Assembly (NCBI RefSeq): GCF_001373415.1
Contig: NZ_CDSE01000044.1
Coordinates: 1 to 64,000, forward strand
Origin: Paenibacillus dakarensis
GTDB lineage: Bacteria > Bacillota > Bacilli > Paenibacillales > Paenibacillaceae
Direction: 5' to 3'
Length of the DNA: 64,000 nt
This document shows, one piece after another, positions 42,476-54,904 of this stretch. The notes below the pieces were generated by a model. It worked only from the letters and a program-made list of their open reading frames with translations, was not told where the DNA came from and did no database searches. A program made the translations under genes and the position numbers. How positions within the stretch are numbered: position 1 is the first letter of the stretch; each line of letters begins with the position of its first letter.

Positions 42476-44356
42476 TTATTTCTTGACCGCACTCACTACA
42501 AGGGAGCTGTATGCTGCAGCACCTTCCTGCTCTAAATGTACACGATCTGGTCTGAAATACTCGGGGTGATCCTTACTCGCAGCATGCCAGTCGACTAGTG
42601 TGGTGTTCGGATATTTTCGGCTTATTTCAGACAGCATGGTGTTGACGTTACGCTCCCAATCCCGCGGGACTTTCGTATTCACAAGGATGACTTGTTCTGC
42701 TGGACTGAGTGAATCAAGCAAGGATTCCAGCTTCTCACTGGAGAAGGCCCCATTTGTGCCGAGTGCGATAATAACGGTTCCGCCATTCAGCTTGCCTCTC
42801 GCTTGAAGATCAGGGATAAGCTCACCCGCCTGTGCCATCTGACGACCGACGACGGCGTCAATGGATATGCCAGGCAGCTGTTTCTCCAGATAAGGCGCAA
42901 CACCAAGCAGGACGGAATCACCTATGGCTGTAATGGACGATCCGCTTACAGGATCAGTTGCCTCAGATGAAGTTGTCTTGTTTGAAGTTTTTTCATTGTG
43001 AGAAGGCGGCTTTGTTGTATTTTTGCCGGGATCATGTTTGATTTGCGTTTCAGGAGCTTTGGTCTCTGGCGTTGTAAAGGTTTCTTCAGGCGGCATTACG
43101 GTTCCTGCAAAAGAAGATGCATTATCGTGCTTTGATGCTTCCGAAACACTGGTCATCATCCCGGCGCAAAATATGCCGATCATGAACAGGGTAGTGCACG
43201 AGATGACCATGCTTTTCAGAGATATCCGGTCAAGCCGCCACTGCGGATGACGTGTTTTTTGCCATAGTTTTTTAATTGCTCCTTGCTTTATAGGCTTCTC
43301 TATGTATTTCCAAGAGAGGGAGGCAAGGACGATGCTGGCCGTAATCTGTAATGACGTACGCAGAACGCTGTTGTCTATCGGGCTGCCGTTAGGGCTCGTA
43401 AGGATGAGAATTGGATAATGCCAAAGATAGATGCCGTACGAGCGAATTCCAATCCAGCGGAGCGGCTTCATTCCTATGATTTTGCCAAGGAGTGATGCCG
43501 GGTGAGCTAGAACAGCGATCACTACGGCTGCAGCGAGGGATAGAATGAACATTCCCCCTTGGTATAGATCAACATTGTAACGATCCGTGCTCCACATCAT
43601 ATATAACACAACCAGAAGAGCTGCTGTTCCCGTCATGTCTAACCATATCCGGACCATAGGCGAGGTGGTGGACGGTCGTTTATAGCTGGGCCATACGATG
43701 GCGAGAGCGGATCCGATCAGCAGACTGAAGACCCGGGTATCTGTTCCAAAATAGACTCGGCTGGGGTCGGTGCCAGGCTCGTAGATCAGAGCCATCGTTA
43801 ATGCGGATATTCCCGCAAGCACCATGATAAAGTAAAACATTTGGCCGCGGCGCGGGAATAAATACAGGCCGACCAGCAAAATAAGAGGCCACAGCAAGTA
43901 AAACTGCTCTTCCACCGCCAGGGACCACATATGTCCAAGCGGAGAAGGAGGACCAAAAGATTCGAAATAAGACACATCTTGAACAATAAATTGCCAATTG
44001 CTTATGTATGCAGCGGCACCGATGACGTCCTTGCGTACCGATGGTAACCGGCTGTGATCAAATATAGTAATCCAAGCAACAACGATGACAAGCATCGTAA
44101 ACATGGCGGGGAGCAGGCGCCGAAATCTTCTGTACCAGAAATCTTTAAGGTCAAGCCGGCCATAATTACGCCACTGTGAAGCTAAAATATCGGTAATTAA
44201 ATAGCCGGATAGAACAAAAAATATGCTTACTCCGAGGAAGCCTCCGGGAGCAAATTCAAACCCGAAGTGGTAGCTTATTACACCGAACAGCGCTAATGCC
44301 CTTAGACCATCAAGTCCCGGCATGTAGCGGCTTTGTTTTTTTATCGGATCAGACAC
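42476..44356 (-). CDS. OatA-like membrane acyltransferase with SGNH domain
   Basis: A 626-residue envelope O-acyltransferase. The N-terminal part has ten or eleven membrane segments of the acyltransferase 3 family (GLDGLRALALFGVISYHF, then SPLGHMWSLAVEEQFYLLWP, in part). A Thr/Ser/Pro-rich linker at about 420-460 leads to an extracellular SGNH esterase-like domain with AIGDSVLLG, ALGTNG and D-x-x-H in RPDRVH. This is the OatA layout, which O-acetylates peptidoglycan muramic acid and gives lysozyme resistance. A GTG start at 44356 follows AGGGGTG. Other cell-wall polymers are possible acceptors. Confidence 0.88.
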   Translation of the reverse strand: MSDPIKKQSRYMPGLDGLRALALFGVISYHFGFEFAPGGFLGVSIFFVLSGYLITDILASQWRNYGRLDLKDFWYRRFRRLLPAMFTMLVIVVAWITIFDHSRLPSVRKDVIGAAAYISNWQFIVQDVSYFESFGPPSPLGHMWSLAVEEQFYLLWPLILLVGLYLFPRRGQMFYFIMVLAGISALTMALIYEPGTDPSRVYFGTDTRVFSLLIGSALAIVWPSYKRPSTTSPMVRIWLDMTGTAALLVVLYMMWSTDRYNVDLYQGGMFILSLAAAVVIAVLAHPASLLGKIIGMKPLRWIGIRSYGIYLWHYPILILTSPNGSPIDNSVLRTSLQITASIVLASLSWKYIEKPIKQGAIKKLWQKTRHPQWRLDRISLKSMVISCTTLFMIGIFCAGMMTSVSEASKHDNASSFAGTVMPPEETFTTPETKAPETQIKHDPGKNTTKPPSHNEKTSNKTTSSEATDPVSGSSITAIGDSVLLGVAPYLEKQLPGISIDAVVGRQMAQAGELIPDLQARGKLNGGTVIIALGTNGAFSSEKLESLLDSLSPAEQVILVNTKVPRDWERNVNTMLSEISRKYPNTTLVDWHAASKDHPEYFRPDRVHLEQEGAAAYSSLVVSAVKK

Positions 44357-44671
44357 AGGTAATCACCCCTGTCTTATTTGAAATGCATAAGTTGCAGCTG
44401 TTCAAGGGTACGTATGATGCGTTGGAATTTACAAACGTCTGGATGCTGTTATTCATGTTAGTCATTTGGAGCACGTAGAATTCTTCCCTTTCCAAAACAA
44501 GATGTCTTAAATTAATACTATCACTGCAGGATGAAAAGAAAATGACAAAATGGTAAAAGTAATCAGTTCATAACGTGGGGATTTCTGTGACTAACCCGGT
44601 ATTGAAATCAATTGTAATCCGGCGGTTGTGACGATGCTTTGTTAGCTGTCTTTAGAGGGGGGTCTTATATT

Positions 44672-44719
44672 AAAACACGCCAGAGTTTATTTAAGATATT
44701 TAAGGTGATCTGGCGTGCT
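44672..44719 (-). terminator. terminator of yhbH
   Basis: CACGCCAGA/TCTGGCGTG stem with a 24-base loop, followed on the minus strand by TTTTAATATAAG. The rest of the 440-base gap (44357-44796) holds only AT-rich sequence, presumably the acyltransferase promoter, and no supported gene. Confidence 0.7.
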
Positions 44720-44796
44720 GCTCTTACAGAACATAAACTAATGAAATATAAGTGAAACAAATGATTGCATAAATAGTAACATATGGTGATTATGAG

Positions 44797-45960
44797 CTAG
44801 GAGTTTACACTTGGTCTTTTTCGGAAAAATGTTTTAAGGGCTTCGTAGATCTCGCTCTTATCTTTAATTACATGGAACAAAAACTGGTCCAGCTTAATGT
44901 TCTTATACGCCGACATCAGTGTGCTGCTGCGATTGTACTGATTCACCTCGCCATACCCGAACATGTTGCTTACCTTAAGCAGTTCTCCAATCAGCTTGAC
45001 ACAGCGCTCGTTGTCGGATGTCAGGTTATCACCGTCCGAGAAGTGAAACGGATAAATATTGTAATGATCGGGAGGGTACCGTCGATTAATAATCTCAAGT
45101 GCCTTGATATAGGCGGAAGAACAAATTGTACCCCCGCTTTCTCCCCGTGTGAAGAACTCCTCTTCGGTTACTTCCTTGGCTTCTGTATGGTGGGCGATAA
45201 ACACAATTTCAACTTTTTCATACTGACGTCTCAGGAAGCGTGTCATCCAGAAGAAGAAGCTGCGAGCGCAGTATTTCTCGAAGGAGCCCATAGAGCCAGA
45301 GGTGTCCATCATGGCGATGATTACCGCGCTTGACTCTGGAATGACGGTATCATCCCAGGTCTTATAACGGAGATCGTCCGGACTGATATGATGAATTCCA
45401 GGTTTTCCTGAGGTCGAGTTGCGGCGGAGATTTTCAAGAATGGTTCTTTTTTTATCAATGTTCGACATAATGCCCTTTTTACGGATGTCGTTGAAGACGA
45501 TCGACTGTGTTTCAAGCTGTTCCTTATCCTTGGGTTTAAGCAGAGGGAGCTCTAATTCCTCGAACAGCATGTTTTCGAGTTCCTCCATATTTATCTCTGT
45601 TTCTATAACATCTTGACCAGGCTGGTCTCCGGCTTGATCACCTTTTCCCGGTGACTGCTGCTCAGAACTGTCACGACCCAGCACATCGCCAACCTTACTG
45701 TCTCCGTTTCCTTGCCCGACATGTTTTTGTTTCTGATAGTTATAAATGAACCGGTATTCGTCCAAGCTGCGAATCGGTACCTTAATGATCTGTTTCCCAT
45801 CGGAGAGAATAATGTTCTCCTCCGTAATGAGATCAGGCAGGTTCTGCTTGAGAACTTCCTTGATTTTACGTTGATGGCGAACCTGATCCTGGTAACCTTT
45901 TCGGTGCAGCGACCAATCCTCACGGGATACAACAAACGACAGGGACTCTTCGTTATTCAC
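44797..45960 (-). CDS. yhbH: YhbH family stress/sporulation protein (DUF444)
   Basis: A YhbH/YeaH (UPF0229) protein, 387 residues. The N-terminal part has the conserved [21 protein letters not shown]. The C-terminal part is a von Willebrand A-like domain with the MIDAS-type MMDTSGSMG and [17 protein letters not shown]. The GTG start at 45960 has GGGAGGTG seven bases upstream. In many bacteria this gene is next to prkA and is co-expressed with spoVR. In this window it lies 43 kb from prkA and is transcribed alone on the opposite strand. Confidence 0.93.
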   Translation of the reverse strand: MNNEESLSFVVSREDWSLHRKGYQDQVRHQRKIKEVLKQNLPDLITEENIILSDGKQIIKVPIRSLDEYRFIYNYQKQKHVGQGNGDSKVGDVLGRDSSEQQSPGKGDQAGDQPGQDVIETEINMEELENMLFEELELPLLKPKDKEQLETQSIVFNDIRKKGIMSNIDKKRTILENLRRNSTSGKPGIHHISPDDLRYKTWDDTVIPESSAVIIAMMDTSGSMGSFEKYCARSFFFWMTRFLRRQYEKVEIVFIAHHTEAKEVTEEEFFTRGESGGTICSSAYIKALEIINRRYPPDHYNIYPFHFSDGDNLTSDNERCVKLIGELLKVSNMFGYGEVNQYNRSSTLMSAYKNIKLDQFLFHVIKDKSEIYEALKTFFRKRPSVNS

Positions 45961-46096
45961 GGACAGGCACCTCCCACTTTTCGACTTTTGCTTCCGTTAT
46001 AAGGTCTGTAGTATTTCATTATATTCTTGCTTACTGTCGATATGTGAGGGTGGCGGGACTGATCTCCTGTTTCGGCTTGGTCTATTTTCCGATTAT

Positions 46097-46142
46097 AAAA
46101 AAGCTTGCCCCAGCCTACATTGAATGCAGGATTGGACAAGCC
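46097..46142 (-). terminator. terminator of 139-aa membrane protein gene
   Basis: On the minus strand GCTTG with inner CC and CCT pairs closes with AGG, GG and CAAGC, followed by six T. Confidence 0.75.
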
Positions 46143-46176
46143 ATTTAGGGATATTCGTCATCATGTGTCTGAACAA

Positions 46177-46596
46177 TCAACTGCTCCATACCATGATGAT
46201 CATAATCAGAAAGGTTATCAAAACGATACCATTGATAATGGCACCAATAATAGAGTAGGATCTCTTTTGTTTTTTGGAGAAGGAGCCTACCATTCCGAGA
46301 ATGAAGCCGATGAGGTTAATAAAAAAAATAATGAGGAATATAGCGGCAAGAGATGTCATCGCTTCAAGTGATTCCTGGGATGGCTGCTCGATGCCTTCAG
46401 GAGTGGAATAGGGTTCAATCATTGCTGTTCCCAGAGGAGTCAGAATGATGTAAGCAATTAAAGTAATCATGGCGAGAATGAACGATGTGAGTCCCAGGCT
46501 GAGTTTTTTCTTCTGTCCCTTCGAGGGTGGTGCGGATTTCGGTTGTTCTGAGACATCCTTCGGCTTCAAAGGAAGTGAGGGGGCCTTCTTCTTCAT
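46177..46596 (-). CDS. small membrane protein, 139 aa
   Basis: I do not recognise a specific family. The first 30 residues are polar and Lys/Pro rich. Three hydrophobic segments follow at about 33-55 (LTSFILAMITLIAYIILTPL), 82-105 (SLAAIFLIIFFINLIGFILG in part) and 115-136. This layout resembles DUF4190/DUF4064-type small membrane proteins, in which an SLGLTSF... first helix is common. AAGGAG lies ten bases before the ATG. It is monocistronic, with its own terminator. Confidence 0.75.
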   Translation of the reverse strand: MKKKAPSLPLKPKDVSEQPKSAPPSKGQKKKLSLGLTSFILAMITLIAYIILTPLGTAMIEPYSTPEGIEQPSQESLEAMTSLAAIFLIIFFINLIGFILGMVGSFSKKQKRSYSIIGAIINGIVLITFLIMIIMVWSS

Positions 46597-46760
46597 ACTA
46601 GCTTCGCTCCTTGTTCATGAGTCATTATGTAAATGGTATCTGTACTAATTTTTCACAAAATGGTCGTGAAATCAAGTGCTTTACAATTAAGCGGCGCCGT
46701 GACAAACCTGTATCAGCCAGTTAAACTAAAGGTTAGAACGTCGAAGGAGATGGTCAAAAG

Positions 46761-47141
46761 ATGCAGAGAACATTTATGGCTTGGGGCGCTGTATTCATGG
46801 CACTGTCTGTTGCTATCGGAGCATTTGGCGCTCACATGCTGGAGCAAAAAATCAGTGTGGATGCGCTCGCAACCTATGAAACAGGTGTGCAGTACCACAT
46901 GATTCACGGGATCGCACTTATTATTACAGGGCTGGCGGCCGGATTGTTCGGTGAGTCGAGAAAGCTATTCTGGGCAGGCGTATTGTTTATTGCAGGAATT
47001 ATTATTTTCTCTGGAAGCCTGTATATACTGAGCGTAAGCGGAATCAAGTGGCTGGGGGCTATCACGCCGATTGGCGGGGTATCCTTTATTGCCGGCTGGT
47101 TAATGCTTATGTCATCGGCTTGGTCCCACAAGAAAGCATAA
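46761..47141 (+). CDS. DUF423 membrane protein (YwdK-like)
   Basis: A 126-residue DUF423 protein with four membrane segments. The family motifs are GAFGAHML near the start, ETGVQYHMIHGIAL in the middle and GAITPIGGVSFIAGWL at the end. The function is unknown. AAGGAGATGG lies a few bases before the ATG. It is monocistronic. Confidence 0.93.
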   Translation: MQRTFMAWGAVFMALSVAIGAFGAHMLEQKISVDALATYETGVQYHMIHGIALIITGLAAGLFGESRKLFWAGVLFIAGIIIFSGSLYILSVSGIKWLGAITPIGGVSFIAGWLMLMSSAWSHKKA

Positions 47142-47155
47142 CGATTATATTATTA

Positions 47156-47204
47156 AAATACGGCTTGCCATATCCGAAGAGGGAGAGGCGAAGCCGTATT
47201 TTTT
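47156..47204. terminator. terminator after DUF423 gene
   Basis: AAATACGGCTT pairs with AAGCCGTATTT and is followed by TTTAT. It lies between convergent genes. Confidence 0.82.
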
Positions 47205-47210
47205 ATGATT

Positions 47211-47780
47211 CTAGCTGGCGCTGAATTCATCAATTTCGTTCAAGGTAAAAGTATAGACCTGTTTTTCATCAACATGATACACACTTACGATCTGGTCGAT
47301 CTCATCGAAGTTAAGAATTCGGCAGGGTAAGCTTACCTGCTTCCCATTACGGTTCGCAGTAAGTCGAACTAAGCGATTGCCCTTGGAATAAATCTTAATC
47401 CATTCGAAAGGGTCGTTCTCGGCTGATTGCGGGGTACTTGCGACTGATGGCTTCGATTCCTTATTGGGGTTGGAATTGCCTTTAGCCGTATTTTTCGAGG
47501 GGGTAGCGTTTTTGGCAGATGGTGGATCATTCAAGGTCGATGTTTTGGAAACCTTGCTAATGACAGAGCGTTTTTTAGTCTGAATTAAGCTGTCAATAAT
47601 TTCTCCAAGCTCTATTCCTGACTTTACGCGAAAATCTACGACCTCTTCTGTATGGTTCAGCATCTCAAGCAAATGTTGCAAAGCTAGTGCGTTGGAAGGG
47701 CTTTTAACAAGAATATCAACGTTAAATAAAAAACCGTTATCATCTGGGGCTGCACTGTTTTTCATAGTTTTACGGTTCAC
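47211..47780 (-). CDS. hypothetical protein, 189 aa
   Basis: Not recognised. Residues 15-65 form a small alpha/beta unit (NVDILVKSPSNALALQHLLEML in part). Residues 75-125 are a Ser/Thr/Asn/Lys-rich linker. Residues 125-185 form a beta-rich domain (FEWIKIYSKGNRLVRLTANRNG in part, then YTFTLNEIDEF) that looks like a small SH3- or Tudor-like barrel. No signal peptide. The start at the GTG 47780 is uncertain: no strong ribosome binding site is visible for it or for the ATG at 47765. Confidence 0.7.
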   Translation of the reverse strand: MNRKTMKNSAAPDDNGFLFNVDILVKSPSNALALQHLLEMLNHTEEVVDFRVKSGIELGEIIDSLIQTKKRSVISKVSKTSTLNDPPSAKNATPSKNTAKGNSNPNKESKPSVASTPQSAENDPFEWIKIYSKGNRLVRLTANRNGKQVSLPCRILNFDEIDQIVSVYHVDEKQVYTFTLNEIDEFSAS

Positions 47781-47945
47781 CAGCTTTCAATATCTTTCCT
47801 AACCACAACTATACCATATATAGGGGATTTTCATAGACCTAATGTCATGCCTGAATTCATAAAAATCTTTTTAAATAGTGACGTTTGCACCATATCGTTC
47901 TTTGCCGAATACACATGATCATAACCGGTTGAGAGGGGGTGTTTC

Positions 47946-48248
47946 ATGGTTACGCTGCTTCCGATTGATATAGAGGGACATACCGTCATGGGTGTTGAGG
48001 TAAAGCTCCCCAAGACCACTTTGCTTGCTGTTTATACATCTCGAGGATATATTATGTGTGGTGCCTTGGATGTAGGGCTTCTTAATCAAAAACTTGCGGA
48101 TCGTCAGATTATTGCCGGGCGTGCTGTCGGTGTCAGAACGCTCGAGGATTTGCTTGAAGCGCCTCTTGAGTCTGTTACAATTGAAGCGGAAAAGTGGGGG
48201 GTTCATCCCGGGTTAAAGGGCAGAGATGCTATTATACGAATGCTGTAA
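47946..48248 (+). CDS. DUF1805 protein (YunC-like)
   Basis: A 100-residue YunC/DUF1805 protein. The typical sequence is present (IDIEGHTVMGVEVKLPKTTL in part, then RGYIMCGALDVGLLNQKL and VGVRTLEDLLEAPL). GAGAGGGGG lies just before the ATG. In B. subtilis yunC is adjacent to yunD; here a YunD-like gene is about 13 kb downstream at 61053. Function unknown. Confidence 0.92.
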   Translation: MVTLLPIDIEGHTVMGVEVKLPKTTLLAVYTSRGYIMCGALDVGLLNQKLADRQIIAGRAVGVRTLEDLLEAPLESVTIEAEKWGVHPGLKGRDAIIRML

Positions 48249-48265
48249 TTATCAGTTCATACAAA

Positions 48266-48297
48266 AAAGGATGATTCTGAGCGGAATCGTCCTTTCT
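48266..48297 (+). terminator. terminator after YunC-like gene
   Basis: AAAGGATGATTC pairs with GAATCGTCCTTT (one G-T pair) around a short loop, then TCTCGTTATT. Confidence 0.75.
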
Positions 48298-48342
48298 CGT
48301 TATTATGCTGTTACATATTCACCCGGGCACATTGTTAAACAC

Positions 48343-48360
48343 CTTATTACATATAATAAG
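48343..48360 (+). promoter_or_regulatory. palindrome upstream of dps, PerR/Fur-box-like
   Basis: CTTATTACATATAATAAG is an 18-base near-perfect palindrome. It resembles the AT-rich inverted repeats bound by PerR and Fur, which control dps/mrgA genes in Bacillales. It lies about 145 bases upstream of the dps start, further than usual, so the link is tentative. Confidence 0.35.
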
Positions 48361-48505
48361 GCAAGATTGGGATTACCGTCTTCAATGGTCTTAGGCTCAT
48401 GGTTGATTCGAAGAATAAGCACAGGGGTAAACTACATTTAGATGCTTAGATGAAACACATATTAATTGTGAAGACATTCATATACAGGAAGGGATGGGAT
48501 TAAAA

Positions 48506-48982
48506 ATGGCAAAAACAGATTCTAACAAAACAAGCAGCAAAACCAAAAAAACAGGCGTTGAGCAAATGCTGAACCAGCAAGTGGCTAATCTTGCGGTATT
48601 CTATGTTAAGCTTCATAACTATCACTGGTATGTGTCTGGTGAACAGTTCTTCTCCTTGCACGTCAAGTTTGAAGAATTATATGATGAAGTAACCTTGAAG
48701 ATGGATGAAATCGCTGAGCGTTTACTTGCCCTTAAAGGTAAACCTGCAGCAACCATGAAGGAATATCTTGAAATTTCTACGATCCAGGAAGCAACAGGAA
48801 ATGAAGATACGCGCGGAATGGTGCAGCAGCTGATCGAGGACTTCGCTACGCTGTCAGAGGAATTTCAAGAGGGTATCGAAATGGCTGAAAAAGCCGAGGA
48901 TATGCCTACTTCCGACATGCTGACAGGCTTCAAAACAGATTTTGAAAAACATATGTGGATGCTTCGTTCTTTTCTTGGCTAA
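48506..48982 (+). CDS. dps: Dps family ferritin-like DNA-protection protein
   Basis: A Dps-type miniferritin, about 158 residues. A Lys/Ser/Thr-rich N-terminal tail (residues 1-18) may bind DNA. The ferroxidase motif follows: His in HNYHWYVSG, then His, Glu and Asp in LHVKFEELYDEVTLKMDEI (these quoted in parts). Four helices are predicted. It stores iron and protects DNA from peroxide. The ATG at 48506 is preferred; the ATG at 48494 overlaps the GGAAGGGATGGG site. Confidence 0.93.
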   Translation: MAKTDSNKTSSKTKKTGVEQMLNQQVANLAVFYVKLHNYHWYVSGEQFFSLHVKFEELYDEVTLKMDEIAERLLALKGKPAATMKEYLEISTIQEATGNEDTRGMVQQLIEDFATLSEEFQEGIEMAEKAEDMPTSDMLTGFKTDFEKHMWMLRSFLG

Positions 48983-49134
48983 TCATGCAGTCTGACTCGT
49001 GGCTTTATCCTATTTGGAATACAAGGACCGTTTGGTGACGAACGATTATTGCGGTCGGTACCGGATGCTGTCGACAAGGGAGAGTAACACATCATACAGC
49101 AGGCAGATACGAAGCTAACGGGTAGCTTAGCACC

Positions 49135-49170
49135 AGGCTTGGCCGGTTCAACCGGTCAGGCCTGTTTTAT
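49135..49170 (+). terminator. hairpin terminator after dps
   Basis: CAGGCT plus GGCCGGTT pairs with AACCGGTC plus GGCCTG, followed by TTTTATT. It lies about 150 bases after the dps stop, so a short non-coding RNA between 48983 and 49170 cannot be excluded. I see nothing else in this 394-base gap before the suf promoter. Confidence 0.75.
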
Positions 49171-49245
49171 TGATGAAAAGCGCGTAGATTAGTGCCTAAG
49201 CCAGTTCGCCGTGTTGAATTGCGATGCCTTTTATTATAAAATGAC

Positions 49246-49274
49246 TTGAGAATCACTGAGAATCAGTTTAGAAT
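49246..49274 (+). promoter_or_regulatory. suf operon promoter with overlapping direct repeats
   Basis: TTGAGA at 49246-49251 and TAGAAT at 49269-49274 are 17 bases apart. The sequence TGAGAATCA occurs twice (49247-49255 and 49257-49265), spanning the -35 box and spacer. The repeats have some likeness to Fur-type hexamers. They sit where a repressor would block RNA polymerase. Confidence 0.6.
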
Positions 49275-49376
49275 AATTATAAATAAAGGAAAAGCTTCTG
49301 TGATACATCAGGGCGACCAATCCTGTTATCATAAATACAATTATCACTATACTCAATTCGACGGAGGGAATATTAC

Positions 49377-50159
49377 ATGTCAACGAAGTTTGTCATTGAA
49401 GGTTTGAAAGCACAAATCGAAGGCAAGGAAATACTTAAAGGCATTAACCTGGAGATGAACGGCGGAGAAGTTCATGCCATCATGGGACCAAACGGAACAG
49501 GTAAGAGTACTTTGGCTTCCGCTTTGATGGGTCATCCTAAATATGAAGTAACTGAAGGCAGCGTTACTTTGGACGGTAAGGACCTGCTTGAAATGGAAGT
49601 TGATGAGCGTGCTCTGGCAGGGTTGTTCCTTGCAATGCAGTATCCGAGTGAAATTGCAGGGGTGACGAATTCTGACTTCCTGCGCAGTGCCATTAATGCT
49701 CGCCGTGGTGAAGGCAATGAGATTTCCCTCATTAAATTTATCCGCCAAATGGAAGGCAAGATGAAAGAGCTTGAGATGAATCCTGAATTCGCTCACCGTT
49801 ACCTGAATGAAGGCTTCTCCGGCGGTGAAAAGAAGCGTAACGAGATTCTTCAAATGATGATGCTTGAGCCAAAACTTGTTATTTTGGACGAAATTGACTC
49901 CGGTCTTGACATCGATGCCCTGAGAATCGTAGCGAATGGTGTCAATGCAATGAAAGCTGAAGACCGTGGTTTCTTGATTATTACCCACTATCAGCGTTTG
50001 CTTAACTATATTACACCAGATTTTGTACACGTAATGATGCAAGGCCGTATCGTGAAATCCGGCGGTCCTGAGCTCGCTCAGCGTCTGGAAGCAGAAGGTT
50101 ATGATTGGATTAAGGAAGAGCTCGGCATTACTGACGAAACTGTAGGTCAAGAGGCGTAA
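49377..50159 (+). CDS. sufC: Fe-S cluster assembly ATPase SufC
   Basis: The ABC-type ATPase of the SufBCD scaffold, 260 residues. Walker A is GPNGTGKST (residues 37-45), the signature is GFSGGEKKRNEI and Walker B is LVILDEIDSGLD. These match SufC rather than transport ATPases. ACGGAGGG precedes the ATG. It is the first gene of the sufCDSUB operon, whose promoter lies about 110 bases upstream. It acts in the cytoplasm with SufB and SufD. Confidence 0.96.
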   Translation: MSTKFVIEGLKAQIEGKEILKGINLEMNGGEVHAIMGPNGTGKSTLASALMGHPKYEVTEGSVTLDGKDLLEMEVDERALAGLFLAMQYPSEIAGVTNSDFLRSAINARRGEGNEISLIKFIRQMEGKMKELEMNPEFAHRYLNEGFSGGEKKRNEILQMMMLEPKLVILDEIDSGLDIDALRIVANGVNAMKAEDRGFLIITHYQRLLNYITPDFVHVMMQGRIVKSGGPELAQRLEAEGYDWIKEELGITDETVGQEA

Positions 50160-50181
50160 ATAGACAGGAGGAGAAAACGAA

Positions 50182-53124
<2,943 letters not shown>

Positions 53125-53146
53125 GAACAATAGGGAGGTATGACTA

Positions 53147-54544
53147 ATGGCTAAAAAGGCTCCTGAAATTGAAGAGTATAAATATGGCTTCCGTGACGAA
53201 CATAAAGCTATTTTTCAGACCGGTAAAGGTCTGACCCGGGAAGTCGTAATGGAAATTTCTAAAATCAAAAATGAACCAGAGTGGATGCTTGAATTCCGCC
53301 TGAAAGCTCTTGAGCAATTCGAGAAAATGGAGATGCCTAACTGGGGCGGCAATCTGGATGAACTGGATTTCAACGATATCCAGTATTATGTTAGACCGTC
53401 CGAGAAGCAAGGTAAGACATGGGAGGAAGTACCTTCCGAGATTAAAGAAACATTTGATAAACTGGGCATTCCTGAAGCGGAGCAGAAGTTCCTCGCAGGT
53501 GTATCCGCACAGTATGAATCTGAAGTTGTATACCACAACATGCAGAAAGAGCTTGAAGAACAAGGTGTTATCTTTACAGATACGGATACGGCTCTTAGAG
53601 AACATCCGGAAATCTTCAAGGAGTATTTCTCCACAGTTGTTCCCACAACAGACAATAAGTTCGCGGCTCTGAACAGTGCTGTATGGTCAGGCGGAAGCTT
53701 TATCTATGTACCAAAAGGCGTGAAGTGTGAAATTCCGCTTCAAGCTTACTTCCGGATTAACTCCGAGAACATGGGGCAATTCGAGCGTACGCTGATCATT
53801 GCAGACGAAGACAGCTTTGTTCACTATGTTGAAGGATGTACTGCTCCGATCTATAGTACGAACTCCCTGCATAGTGCCGTTGTTGAGATCATCTGTAAGA
53901 AGAATGCACGGGTTCGTTATACAACAATTCAAAACTGGGCTCCTAATATTTACAACCTGGTTACGAAGCGTGCGGTTGCAGAAGAGAATGCAACAATGGA
54001 ATGGGTAGATGGTAACATCGGATCTAAACTCACAATGAAATATCCGGCAGTTATCCTGAAAGGCCGTGGTGCGAAAGGTATGGTTCTTTCCATCGCTGTC
54101 GCAGGTAAAGGCCAGCATCAGGATGCTGGTGCGAAGATGATTCACTTGGCACCGGACACAACGTCCACAATTGTATCCAAATCGATTAGTAAACACGGTG
54201 GTAAAGTAACATACCGCGGTCTTGCTTCATTTGGACGTAATGCTGAAGGTGCTAAAGCCAACATCGAGTGTGATACGCTTATTTTGGATAACGAGTCCAC
54301 TTCAGATACGATTCCTTACAATGAAATTAAGAACGATAATGTGACGCTGGAGCATGAAGCGAAGGTATCCAAGGTTTCTGAGGAGCAGCTGTTCTATCTC
54401 ATGAGCCGCGGATTGAGTGAAGCGGAAGCGACACAAATGATCGTTATGGGCTTTATCGAGCCGTTCACGAAAGAGCTGCCGATGGAATATGCGGTAGAGA
54501 TGAACAGATTGATAAAATTCGAAATGGAAGGCAGTATCGGTTAA
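53147..54544 (+). CDS. sufB: Fe-S cluster assembly protein SufB
   Basis: SufB, 465 residues, the scaffold on which the cluster is built. Typical are the opening [20 protein letters not shown] (in part), the beta-helix core with [18 protein letters not shown] (in part), [17 protein letters not shown] and the C-terminal [20 protein letters not shown] (in part). GGGAGG lies before the ATG, 22 bases after sufU. It is the last gene of the operon and is followed by a strong terminator. Confidence 0.97.
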   Translation: MAKKAPEIEEYKYGFRDEHKAIFQTGKGLTREVVMEISKIKNEPEWMLEFRLKALEQFEKMEMPNWGGNLDELDFNDIQYYVRPSEKQGKTWEEVPSEIKETFDKLGIPEAEQKFLAGVSAQYESEVVYHNMQKELEEQGVIFTDTDTALREHPEIFKEYFSTVVPTTDNKFAALNSAVWSGGSFIYVPKGVKCEIPLQAYFRINSENMGQFERTLIIADEDSFVHYVEGCTAPIYSTNSLHSAVVEIICKKNARVRYTTIQNWAPNIYNLVTKRAVAEENATMEWVDGNIGSKLTMKYPAVILKGRGAKGMVLSIAVAGKGQHQDAGAKMIHLAPDTTSTIVSKSISKHGGKVTYRGLASFGRNAEGAKANIECDTLILDNESTSDTIPYNEIKNDNVTLEHEAKVSKVSEEQLFYLMSRGLSEAEATQMIVMGFIEPFTKELPMEYAVEMNRLIKFEMEGSIG

Positions 54545-54643
54545 TACCTTGAAATCCTTGCTGTAACAAGGTTTTATAGGGTTCGGAATGGGAACGAGTT
54601 AAACCGTGCCGATTTCCTGCCGATATCATTTTTTCTTGAATAG

Positions 54644-54679
54644 AGGAGGTGAACTTTAAAAGTTCACCTCTTTTTTTTA
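54644..54679 (+). terminator. terminator of the suf operon
   Basis: An 11-bp perfect stem GAGGTGAACTT/AAGTTCACCTC is followed by eight or nine T. Confidence 0.9.
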
Positions 54680-54821
54680 ATCATTTTTCTTCGGAATAAT
54701 GCTGAAAATTTATAATTTGATGTTCAATAAATCGAAATCTGTGATTTGTATCATAGAATCATTATTTTGGAGGCGGTTTCAGGTCGCGAAATCCCTTTAC
54801 ATTTAACAATTTGTGAATTGC

Positions 54822-54850
54822 GTCACAATCTTATTTTTCAATGTTATAAT
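54822..54850 (+). promoter_or_regulatory. promoter of U32 peptidase gene
   Basis: TATAAT at 54845-54850 with TG in the extended -10 position, and GTCACA at 54822-54827 (17-base spacing). It lies 55 bases before the start codon. Confidence 0.55.
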
Positions 54851-54904
54851 GGTGATAATTAAAATTTTAAGGTGTTGAAACGAAAGGTTAAGGGGGAAGC
54901 GACT

